Of a DNA stretch of 51,846 nucleotides, positions 16,018 to 23,345 are shown piece by piece. The translations under genes were made by a program, and so were the position numbers. Numbering within the stretch: the stretch's first letter is position 1; the number at the start of each line of letters is the position of its first letter. This DNA is from SIG607 sp045537575 (GTDB taxonomy: Bacteria; Bacillota; Clostridia; Oscillospirales; Acutalibacteraceae). The DNA lies in contig JAZSPU010000047.1 of assembly GCA_045537575.1 (NCBI GenBank), positions 1-51,846 on the forward strand, in the 5' to 3' direction. The notes under the pieces were generated by a model. That model worked only from the letters and a program-made list of their open reading frames with translations, was not told the origin of the DNA and did not search any database.

Positions 16018-18051
16018 ATGGACAGAAGTATTTTAAGAAATGAAACTATATTCTGGTCACGTATGGGAATTGGTATCGGCTTTAAAGCCCTTGATGAAAA
16101 CGGCAACCCCGTTATCGGCAACGATACCTTTTCCGAGGTAGAGGACCATAAGCTGTTTTATAATCGCGGCGTGAAAATACATAGTTTTATTTTGGAATCA
16201 GGCTGGGTAGGGGACGGTGTATATAATTTCACCACCACCGATAAAACAATGGATGCTGCATGCAGTATTGGCGAAGATGTACTGCTGATTCCCCGAATTA
16301 AACTTGATCCGCCTTACGATTGGCTTAAGAAACATCCCGAAGAGGTTTTTGTCTATTATGACGGGCCCAGAACTCCCGAAGAAATCAGCGCAATGGTAGA
16401 TACTCCTTTACACGACTGCTTGGGCTATGATGCGCCTGACGGAATGTATATGGGTAATCCGAAATACAACAGAGCTAACGTTGGCGGAAAAATATCTAAC
16501 CAAAGCTTTACTTCGGATAAATGGCTCCAGGATGCAAGGGAAATGATGGGCGTACTTTTTTCTCATTTAGAGGAAAAATACGGTGATAAAATTTTGGGTT
16601 ATCATCTTGCCTACGGTACCTCGGGCGAAACTCTTATGTGGGGAAGAATATCCCGCAGATTTGGTGATTACGGTATTGCCAACAGAAGAAAATTTAAGGC
16701 GTTTTTAAAGCAACGTTATGGTATAGATGGTGAAATGGGCACCCCCGAGGAGCGTTACTGTAAAAGGGCAACGGCCAGTGAATATATGCGCGAAAACGAT
16801 CCTATTTCCCGTTATTATGATGAATTTATGGGCGAAGAAAACTCTAAATCCATTGAGTTTTTGTGCAAGGCGGCAAAGGAATTTGCCCCCACAAAATTAA
16901 CAGGTGTTTTCTACGGCTATTTTATGGGAATTGCGGAAAGCGGCTATACGGGACATACCCATATGCAAAGGCTTCTTGATTCTCCCTACGTGGACTTTTT
17001 TGCCGCTCCCAAGCTGTATAACCGTTGCGCTCCGGGAGACAGCGGCGGTGAACATAGCATTTCTCAGTCGGTGAATCTAAGTAAGGTATGGCTTGACGAA
17101 TGTGACGTGCGTACACATCTTGCCGCACCTGATACACCTAAAGAGTGGAAATCAGAAAATATGCTTCAGACAAGAAACGTTCTTATTCGCGAGCTTTCAA
17201 AAAATCTTTCTCACAATTCGGGATTTTGGCTTATGGATCTGGGCGGCGGCTGGTACCGAAGCGAAGAAATGATGGATTTGGTAAGCGAACTGGACGATAT
17301 AAACCGTTTGATAAAGGCTAAGCCTTATGAAAGTATAAGCGACGTGCTTGTACTGGCTGATGATATGTCAACAGGTATATCGAGTGTCGGCTGGTCCGTA
17401 AGCGCTTTTGCGGCAGATTTAATATGCAATTTAAAGCGTAGCGGTGTCCTTGTAGATATTTACAGAACAGCCGATATTAAAAATATTGATTTAAGCCGTT
17501 ATAAGCTGGTTATTTTCTCTTATGATTTCCGCTTAAATCAGGATACACTTAATTTCGTTAAAGAACGAACAGACGCCACAATTATGTTTCAGTATATGGC
17601 AGGCTGTTGTGCAGACGGCAACTTCTCCTTTGAAAACACAAAGAATGTAACAGGCTTTTCTCTATGTGACAATAAGGAAAAGTCTGAGGGCTCCTTCCCC
17701 AGCGTTAAGATTACTAATAACGTTTTATTCGAAACAAACCAGGGTTCCTTTGCCGAGAGGAAAGAAGACGGAAGAACCTTTATTATGAATACTATTCCGA
17801 AGCTCCCTATTGAAAAACTAAGGGAAGTTGTTAGAAATGCGGGCTGTCATATTTACTGTGATGCAGATTACACTCTGCACGGTGACAATCGTTTTCTGGC
17901 AGTTATTGCAAGTGATAAAGAATTTTCGGGAACGCTTTGCTTTGACAAAGAAAGAACTTGGAAAAAGTATGGCACAACCGAGTGCGGAACAGATAAAACT
18001 GTGTCTTTGCATTTAAAACCGTTTGAGACAGCATTATTTATATTCGAATGA
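16018..18051 (+). CDS. GH42-like beta-galactosidase-type protein
   Basis: 677 residues, no signal peptide. The architecture resembles GH42: a barrel of about 400 residues, a Rossmann-like trimerisation domain (SDVLVLADDMSTG, YKLVIFSYDFRLNQDTLNFVKER near 430-510), and a small beta domain ending in LKPFETALFIFE. Candidate catalytic residues are Glu in AYGTSGETLMWG near 200 and Glu in VWLDECDVRTH near 358. The second motif is found in divergent GH42-like proteins of gut anaerobes. Substrate is unknown. It lies 12 bases after the preceding gene, with a weak AAAGGTA site. Confidence 0.72.
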   Translation: MDRSILRNETIFWSRMGIGIGFKALDENGNPVIGNDTFSEVEDHKLFYNRGVKIHSFILESGWVGDGVYNFTTTDKTMDAACSIGEDVLLIPRIKLDPPYDWLKKHPEEVFVYYDGPRTPEEISAMVDTPLHDCLGYDAPDGMYMGNPKYNRANVGGKISNQSFTSDKWLQDAREMMGVLFSHLEEKYGDKILGYHLAYGTSGETLMWGRISRRFGDYGIANRRKFKAFLKQRYGIDGEMGTPEERYCKRATASEYMRENDPISRYYDEFMGEENSKSIEFLCKAAKEFAPTKLTGVFYGYFMGIAESGYTGHTHMQRLLDSPYVDFFAAPKLYNRCAPGDSGGEHSISQSVNLSKVWLDECDVRTHLAAPDTPKEWKSENMLQTRNVLIRELSKNLSHNSGFWLMDLGGGWYRSEEMMDLVSELDDINRLIKAKPYESISDVLVLADDMSTGISSVGWSVSAFAADLICNLKRSGVLVDIYRTADIKNIDLSRYKLVIFSYDFRLNQDTLNFVKERTDATIMFQYMAGCCADGNFSFENTKNVTGFSLCDNKEKSEGSFPSVKITNNVLFETNQGSFAERKEDGRTFIMNTIPKLPIEKLREVVRNAGCHIYCDADYTLHGDNRFLAVIASDKEFSGTLCFDKERTWKKYGTTECGTDKTVSLHLKPFETALFIFE

Positions 18052-18068
18052 TTTAAGGAGGAAAATCT

Positions 18069-19979
18069 ATGCGACTTGTTTTAGCCCAAATAGGAGATAA
18101 TATAACGGTAAAATTTGCCGTAAGAGAAATTGCGCGACTTATTAAGGCTATGGATAACTCTGTTTCTTTGGATATAAGAAAATACAAAGAAAAAGATTTG
18201 GCGGTTAAAAATGCCTTGTGGGTAGGGCTTGACGGAAGCGTTGAAGCATCCCAAAAGAATGACAGCATTTATATTAAGGTGGAAAACGGCGCAGGTGTAA
18301 TCAGCGGCGCAAATGAGCGAAGCGTTCTTATAGCGGCTTATCGTTTTATGAAGGAAATGGGCTGCCGTTTTCTCTATCCCGGAAAAGATGGAGAAAAAAT
18401 TCCAAAGCGTACACTTGACTATGCTGACCTAAAGGCAAAAGTGGAAGAAACCCCCGCTTATAATCACCGAGGCATTTGTATTGAGGGCGCGGTAAGCTGT
18501 GAACATGTTTTTAATACTATTGACTGGCTTCCAAAAGTAGGAATGAGTTCCTTTTTTACACAGTTTTCTACTCCCGGAACCTTTTTTAGAAAATATTATG
18601 AAAAGTTCTATAAAAACCCCGATGACCGCGATTTTGAAAACGAACTCACAAACGATGAAATTGATGCAATGGTAGCCTCTCTTTTAGATGAAATGGAAAT
18701 CAGAGGACTTATTTATCATGCGGTAGGTCACGGTTGGAACTGTAAGCCTTTCGGAATAGACGACTCGGGTTGGGAAGATTTTGAAGGCGAAATTGATGAG
18801 GAGACTCAAAGTATTCTTGCTTTAATAAACGGAAAACGAGAGTTTTACGGCAAAAAGCCAAAAAACACCCAGCTTTGTTATTCTAACCCTTACGTGCAAG
18901 AAAAAATTACTGACAGTATTGTGGAATATTGTAAAAATCATCCCAACGTAGATTATTTGCATTTCTGGTTGGCAGACGATGCGCTTAACCATTGCGAATG
19001 TAGTGAGTGTGTTAAAAAAAGACCTTCCGACTATTATATAGATATGCTGAATCTGCTTGACGAGAAGCTTTCGGCAAAAGGCGTTGATACAAAAATTGTT
19101 TTTCTTATATACGTGGATCTTTTGTTCCCGCCTTTAGTGGAAACTATAAAAAATCCCGATAGATTTACACTTATGTTCGCGCCGATAAATCGTTGGTATG
19201 CGCAGAGTTATGGTGAAGTTGATCTTAATAATCTTCCGGCGCTACCGACTTATGAGCGCAACAAGCCCTTTCCGCGCCATAAGGATGCGCTGAATGTTTC
19301 TTATCTTAAAGAGTGGCAGAAAAATTATAAGAGTGATGATGCTTTTGTTTTTGACTATCATCTGATGTGGCACCATCATTCAGATCCCGGCTACTATGAC
19401 GTAGCAAAGCTTTTGCATAAGGATATGACTTCGCTGGATCGAATCGGACTTGACGGTATGATGAGCTGTCAACTTCTTCGTTCTGCCTTTCCTACAGGAC
19501 TTCCTCAATACTGTATGGCGGTTGCTCTATGGAACAAAGAAAGCAGCTTTGAAGAAGTAAAGGATGAATATTTCTCTGCTGCTTTCGGAAGTGAAGCAGC
19601 GGTGGTTAGCGAATATCTTGCAGAAATTTCAGAACTTTTCAGTTTAAGAGCTCTTAGACAACAAAAGGAAACCATTGTAGCTCGTTTGAATAATGTTAAG
19701 GCAACTGTTAAGGAATTTTCTAAAGAATATATTGAGCGTTATAAAGAAACGTCAAAGGATTGGCAATACTTGAGCGTTCATGCAATACTTACAGATATTC
19801 TGGCAGATATTTACATTGCCGCATACGAAAAAGACGAGGATACTTTAATTAAACTAAAAGAAAAGTTTAGAGAATGTGTTAAGCAGTCGGAAAGAATAAT
19901 TGATATGGTTTGTGACGAGCGTCAATACTGTGCCAGTGTGCTTGAAATGTATTTAAAAAGCTATATGAATTCTCTGTAA
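18069..19979 (+). CDS. DUF4838 / GH20-GH67-like hydrolase
   Basis: 636 residues without signal peptide. The N-terminal domain matches the non-catalytic domain shared by GH20 and GH67 enzymes (GANERSVLIAAYRFMKEMGCRFLYPGKDGEKIP near 80-115). The central DUF4838-type barrel has the Cys cluster NHCECSECVKKRPSDYYIDM near 305-325. The C-terminal 150 residues are helical (SSFEEVKDEYFSAAFG onward). Many relatives are annotated as alpha-glucuronidase-like or hexosaminidase-like, but no activity can be read from the sequence. AAGGAGG lies upstream. It is the last gene of the operon and is followed by a strong terminator. Confidence 0.75.
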   Translation: MRLVLAQIGDNITVKFAVREIARLIKAMDNSVSLDIRKYKEKDLAVKNALWVGLDGSVEASQKNDSIYIKVENGAGVISGANERSVLIAAYRFMKEMGCRFLYPGKDGEKIPKRTLDYADLKAKVEETPAYNHRGICIEGAVSCEHVFNTIDWLPKVGMSSFFTQFSTPGTFFRKYYEKFYKNPDDRDFENELTNDEIDAMVASLLDEMEIRGLIYHAVGHGWNCKPFGIDDSGWEDFEGEIDEETQSILALINGKREFYGKKPKNTQLCYSNPYVQEKITDSIVEYCKNHPNVDYLHFWLADDALNHCECSECVKKRPSDYYIDMLNLLDEKLSAKGVDTKIVFLIYVDLLFPPLVETIKNPDRFTLMFAPINRWYAQSYGEVDLNNLPALPTYERNKPFPRHKDALNVSYLKEWQKNYKSDDAFVFDYHLMWHHHSDPGYYDVAKLLHKDMTSLDRIGLDGMMSCQLLRSAFPTGLPQYCMAVALWNKESSFEEVKDEYFSAAFGSEAAVVSEYLAEISELFSLRALRQQKETIVARLNNVKATVKEFSKEYIERYKETSKDWQYLSVHAILTDILADIYIAAYEKDEDTLIKLKEKFRECVKQSERIIDMVCDERQYCASVLEMYLKSYMNSL

Positions 19980-19997
19980 TTTTCTGTTCACAACAAT

Positions 19998-20030
19998 AAA
20001 AAACACTCTGCATATCGCAGAGTGTTTTTG
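19998..20030 (+). terminator. Terminator of the catabolic operon
   Basis: AAAACACTCTGC / GCAGAGTGTTTT stem (12 bp) with loop ATATC and a T-rich tail. The A-rich left side makes it bidirectional, also serving the convergent rpsF-ssb-rpsR operon. Confidence 0.92.
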
Positions 20031-20049
20031 CTTTATAAAATATTTCTTC

Positions 20050-20289
20050 TTAGTCGTTAACGTAAGGAAGAATAGCTACCTGACGTGCGCGCTTGATAGC
20101 GATGGTGAGTTTACGCTGATGAGCAGCGCAGGTACCGGTTGCACGGCGGGGAAGAATCTTAGCGCGTTCGGAAATGAACTTACGAAGACGAGCAATATCC
20201 TTGTAATCAATTTCTTCTACGCGGTCTGCACAAAAATGACAAACCTTTTTTCTGGCTTTTCTATGTGCAGGTCTTTCCATTTTATCCAT
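20050..20289 (-). CDS. rpsR: 30S ribosomal protein S18
   Basis: 79 residues with the S18 core: KKVCHFCADRVEEIDYKD, then RKFISERAKILPRRATGTCAAHQRKL and IKRARQVAILPYV. The two N-terminal Cys residues (CHFC) mark the C+ (zinc-binding) form. S18 pairs with S6 on the 30S platform. Last gene of rpsF-ssb-rpsR; AGGAGG lies 8 bases before the ATG. Confidence 0.98.
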   Translation of the reverse strand: MDKMERPAHRKARKKVCHFCADRVEEIDYKDIARLRKFISERAKILPRRATGTCAAHQRKLTIAIKRARQVAILPYVND

Positions 20290-20312
20290 TATAAAGACCT
20301 CCTAAATTTTAA

Positions 20313-20729
20313 TTAGAATGGTAAATCTTCGTCAGATTCACCGGGAACCTCTGTAAATTCGTTTACAGAAGCGTTGGAGAAGGAAACGGGAGCATCGCCT
20401 GTAGCAGAATCGCGTTTGCTTTCAACGAACTGAGCGTTATTTGCAATAACTTCGAATACAGTGCGGTTCTTTCCTTCTTTATCGGTATAACGACGGGTCT
20501 GAATAGAACCTTCGATACCGATCATACTGCCTTTTTTAAAGTATTTGGTAATGAATTCTGCGGTCTGTCTCCAAGCAACGATATTAATAAAATCTGCCTG
20601 AGTTTCTTCTCCTGCCTTATAGCGACGGGAAACCGCGATAGAGAAGGTGGTTACAGACACACCGCTGGGTGTGGTTTTGAGTTCGGGGTCAGCAGTAAGG
20701 CGACCAGTAAGAACAACAAGATTAAACAT
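20313..20729 (-). CDS. ssb: Single-stranded DNA-binding protein
   Basis: 138 residues. The OB-fold starts MFNLVVLTGRLTADPELKTTPSG and includes the typical DFINIVAWRQTAEFITKYFKKGS. The C-terminal tip is DEDLPF, the docking peptide for replication and repair partners. It lies between rpsF and rpsR, the usual Firmicute arrangement. Confidence 0.98.
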   Translation of the reverse strand: MFNLVVLTGRLTADPELKTTPSGVSVTTFSIAVSRRYKAGEETQADFINIVAWRQTAEFITKYFKKGSMIGIEGSIQTRRYTDKEGKNRTVFEVIANNAQFVESKRDSATGDAPVSFSNASVNEFTEVPGESDEDLPF

Positions 20730-20749
20730 TTAAACGCATCCTCTCTTAA

Positions 20750-21031
20750 TTACTTTTTAATAACCATTGCACGAAGAACGCCGTCGGTAATACCGGCTAC
20801 ACGTTCTAATTCAGCAGGGAAACTGGGCTCTGCTGTAAAGGTTGTGAAAACGTAGTAACCTTCAGCTTCGTCGTTGATAAGATAAGCAAGTCTGCGCTTA
20901 CCCCAATCAGCAACGTCTTCGATGGTACCGTTTTCAGCTATCAGGGCATTGAACTTTTCTACCAAAGCTTTGGTAGCTTCATCGCCGTTTGCTACGGAAA
21001 AAATCATAGCAGCCTCATACTTGTTAGTCAT
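20750..21031 (-). CDS. rpsF: 30S ribosomal protein S6
   Basis: 93 residues with the S6 fold: YEAAMIFSVA, the DWGKRRLAYLINDEAEGYYV segment and a C-terminal helix ending in LRAMVIKK. Its ribosome-binding site (AAGGAGG, 21041-21047) is the 3' arm of a leader hairpin, so translation may be autoregulated by S6:S18. Confidence 0.97.
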   Translation of the reverse strand: MTNKYEAAMIFSVANGDEATKALVEKFNALIAENGTIEDVADWGKRRLAYLINDEAEGYYVFTTFTAEPSFPAELERVAGITDGVLRAMVIKK

Positions 21032-21040
21032 CGTGTTGCA

Positions 21041-21081
21041 CCTCCTTATGGACTTCGTCCGAGAGTTATCTCGGCAAGGAG
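21041..21081 (-). promoter_or_regulatory. S6:S18-binding type leader hairpin of rpsF
   Basis: On the minus strand CTCCTT (21076-21081) pairs with AAGGAG (21042-21047), so the rpsF ribosome-binding site is held in a stem. Inside lie GCCGAGATAACTCTCGGAC and GAAGTCC. The CCG next to an inner hairpin resembles the known S6:S18-binding RNA of rpsF leaders. The sequence pairing is seen directly; the ligand assignment rests on family knowledge. Confidence 0.65.
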
Positions 21082-21114
21082 CTATAGGGGCATAATACCA
21101 CCAATAGCCTATCT

Positions 21115-21143
21115 ATTATACAGATATAAACCGGATTTGTCAA
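21115..21143 (-). promoter_or_regulatory. rpsF operon promoter
   Basis: Minus strand TTGACA (21138-21143), 17-base spacer, TATAAT (21115-21120): perfect consensus, as expected for ribosomal protein genes. Confidence 0.9.
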
Positions 21144-21151
21144 GAAAAACC

Positions 21152-21180
21152 TTGAAAAAAGAAAACACATATACTATAAT
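21152..21180 (+). promoter_or_regulatory. Promoter of the VanY-dockerin gene
   Basis: TTGAAA (21152-21157), 17-base spacer, TATAAT (21175-21180), 36 bases before the start. Confidence 0.8.
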
Positions 21181-21216
21181 AACTGTTATAAATCGTTTTG
21201 AAAGGAGAGAAAGCTG

Positions 21217-22035
21217 ATGAAAAGGTTATTAAGCGTCGTTTTGGCGCTCATATTAAGTCTTAGTCTTTTTTCTTTCCCTTTAAAAGCGGAAACAGATGAA
21301 GCTTCGCCCGCGATTGACACCACTCTTCTTGCACAGCTAAAATTATTTCTTGCGGGAATAAATGAAACAATCATTGGCTGTGATTTTAATAGCGATAATG
21401 CTGTTAACACTCTCGATCTTTCGATTTTAAAACTTAAACTTGCGGGGAACGAGGAAATAATTCCTATGCTAAATTTTACTAAAAACGGCTATATAATTGA
21501 AGAAAAAGCAGGGGTTACCTATATTGACGGTATCTTAGTAGTTAACAAAACCTATGGACTTCCTCAAGATTACGCCCCCGAAAAAATTGTGGATGAATGT
21601 CAAAAAGCCTTCGATGAAATGAAAAAAGGGGCGAAAGAAGACGGTATTAGCATCTGGATTTCTTCGGGTTACAGAAGTTACGGTACCCAAAAGACCTTAT
21701 ATGACAATTACTGTAAAAGCGACGGCGTTTTAAATGCAGATACCTATTCTGCCCGACCGGGATATTCCGAGCACCAGACAGGACTTGCTATTGATGTAAA
21801 TAAAGCAAGCTCCGCCGCCTATCAAACTACCTATAAAAAGGTAGGAGAGTGGCTGGAAGAAAACTGCTGGGACTACGGTTTTATAATCCGATACCCCAAA
21901 GGCAAAGAGCATATTACGGGATATATTCACGAGCCGTGGCACGTGCGTTACGTCGGCAAAGAATATGCAAGAAAAATTAAAGAAAGCGGTCTTTGTTTAG
22001 AAGAATATTTCGGTATAGAAAGTAAATATGCATAA
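21217..22035 (+). CDS. Secreted D-Ala-D-Ala carboxypeptidase (VanY) with N-terminal dockerin-like module
   Basis: 272 residues. A signal peptide (MKRLLSVVLALILSLSLFSF to about residue 25) is followed by a dockerin-like stretch at 32-78: TTLLAQLKLFLAG, then a calcium loop DFNSDNAVNTLD and the helix LSILKLKLAG. The catalytic VanY domain runs from about 110: SGYRSYGTQ, RPGYSEHQTGLAIDV (zinc ligands His186 and Asp193) and HEPWHVRYVG (Glu239, His242). It should trim the terminal D-Ala from peptidoglycan stem peptides outside the membrane. The first dockerin repeat lacks its calcium loop. AAAGGAG site upstream. Confidence 0.88.
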   Translation: MKRLLSVVLALILSLSLFSFPLKAETDEASPAIDTTLLAQLKLFLAGINETIIGCDFNSDNAVNTLDLSILKLKLAGNEEIIPMLNFTKNGYIIEEKAGVTYIDGILVVNKTYGLPQDYAPEKIVDECQKAFDEMKKGAKEDGISIWISSGYRSYGTQKTLYDNYCKSDGVLNADTYSARPGYSEHQTGLAIDVNKASSAAYQTTYKKVGEWLEENCWDYGFIIRYPKGKEHITGYIHEPWHVRYVGKEYARKIKESGLCLEEYFGIESKYA

Positions 22036-22072
22036 AAATGTAGTATAATAGTGTTAAAAAACGGAGGAAAAA

Positions 22073-22837
22073 ATGATGATAGTTAATCTGATTTTTAATA
22101 TTTTAGAGGCTATAGCAGCCATTATTGTTCCCGTAGGGGCAATATATTATATCAAAAATAAATTTGGCGCAAAGCTTAGAAATGCTTTTGACGGCGCGGC
22201 AGTATTTCTTATATTTTATTGCCTCATTTACGCGGTAGTTGCTACCTGTGTTGAATTTATGACACCTCTATACGAAAAGGTGAAAAGCGATTTATGGCTT
22301 ATTATCATAAACGTATTTCTTGAAACGGTATGTGTTTTTATAGGATACGGCATATGGTTTAAGGCTATAGTAAAAATAAAAGACGATAACGGCGTGGGAC
22401 TTATGACGGGCGCAGGCTTTGCCTTTGTCCGCACAATTTTCTCCCACGGCATTACCGCCGTTTTAAGTGTGATTACGGGAAGTCTTTATATTTCGGGAAA
22501 GCTTAATGAGGTGCCCGAAATTTTAAGCAGCAGTCTTGACGGCTTTTTAAATACAACCTCTTACTATAGCTTTCTTTTACTTATTCAGCTTATAGGCTTA
22601 TTTGCGCTGGAAACCGCTGTTGCATTTATAATCTACAGAACAAAGTGCTGTGAAGATGCTGGGTATTGGTCATTTATTGCCTTTGTTTTACGTATGGCGG
22701 CAATAACGGTTATAAAGAGTGGGTTATATCTTAACAGAACGGTTATAGTCTTTATAGTTATCTTTATAGCTGTTGTACTCGCCGGTATAGGTTATTCTCT
22801 GGTAAAACCCTTTGTAAGAAAACCGGAAGAAAATTAA
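22073..22837 (+). CDS. Integral membrane protein of unknown function
   Basis: 254 residues with about seven hydrophobic segments (for example 5-25, 42-62, 75-95, 122-140, 162-185, 200-215, 222-245). The central KDDNGVGLMTGAGFAFVRTIFSHG lies between two of them. The layout recalls the YhfC family of membrane proteins, but I see no decisive motif and leave it unnamed. ACGGAGG precedes the start, 37 bases after the VanY stop, so the two genes may be cotranscribed. Its stop overlaps that of the convergent tspO by 4 bases. Confidence 0.7.
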   Translation: MMIVNLIFNILEAIAAIIVPVGAIYYIKNKFGAKLRNAFDGAAVFLIFYCLIYAVVATCVEFMTPLYEKVKSDLWLIIINVFLETVCVFIGYGIWFKAIVKIKDDNGVGLMTGAGFAFVRTIFSHGITAVLSVITGSLYISGKLNEVPEILSSSLDGFLNTTSYYSFLLLIQLIGLFALETAVAFIIYRTKCCEDAGYWSFIAFVLRMAAITVIKSGLYLNRTVIVFIVIFIAVVLAGIGYSLVKPFVRKPEEN

Positions 22838-23310
22838 TTTAACAGATATATCGCAAAATTAAGATAGCCTGCAAAGGTTACCCATAAAATATAGGGTATT
22901 AAAAGATAACCTGCTCTTTTATCTATTCTATAGAATAAAACAGCGTTTATAATTATTAGTGCTAGAAGTACGATAAGCCAAATAAACGCAAAAAGATAAG
23001 CCTTTACCGAAAAGAAGATTATTGACCACAAAAAGTTAAAGGCTAGCTGTATGCCGTAAACCGTAAGGGCGGTTTTGCTTCTTGCTGGCTTATTTGATGT
23101 GTGCACAAGATAAGAGGCAATTCCCATAAGGATATAAAGAACTGTCCATACAACAGGGAAAAGCCAACCGGGCGGAGAAAGAGGAGGCTTGTTAAGAGCC
23201 TTAAAATCCTCCATTGATTTCATTGTAAAAAGGGCGGAAAGTCCTCCTACAATAAGCGGTATAGCAATACATACTATTAGTTTTTTATAATTTATTTTCA
23301 AAAAAATCAT
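22834..23310 (-). CDS. tspO: TspO/MBR family membrane protein
   Basis: 158 residues with five membrane helices and the family pattern: LIVGGLSALF near the N-terminus, the LNKPPLSPPGWLFPVVWTVLYILMGIASY loop-helix, and the FNFLWSIIFF and WVTFAGYLNFAIY helices with conserved aromatic residues. Homologues bind porphyrins and act in tetrapyrrole handling or stress responses; the role in anaerobes is unclear. The ATG at 23310 lies inside the terminator hairpin of the upstream gene; a TTG at 23301, 9 bases after AGGGG, is an alternative start. Confidence 0.9.
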   Translation of the reverse strand: MIFLKINYKKLIVCIAIPLIVGGLSALFTMKSMEDFKALNKPPLSPPGWLFPVVWTVLYILMGIASYLVHTSNKPARSKTALTVYGIQLAFNFLWSIIFFSVKAYLFAFIWLIVLLALIIINAVLFYRIDKRAGYLLIPYILWVTFAGYLNFAIYLLN

Positions 23311-23342
23311 CCCCTCATCTTTAAGATATGTAGGGGATGATT
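23305..23342 (-). terminator. Terminator of the U32 protease gene
   Basis: Minus strand AATCATCCCCT / AGGGGATGATT (11 bp) followed by a run of seven T residues, 3 bases after the stop codon. The tspO start region is embedded in it. Confidence 0.88.
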
Positions 23343-23345
23343 GTT

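Noticed and set aside
22073..22837. YhfC-family membrane protease
   Set aside because: The helix count is suggestive but no catalytic motif could be identified.
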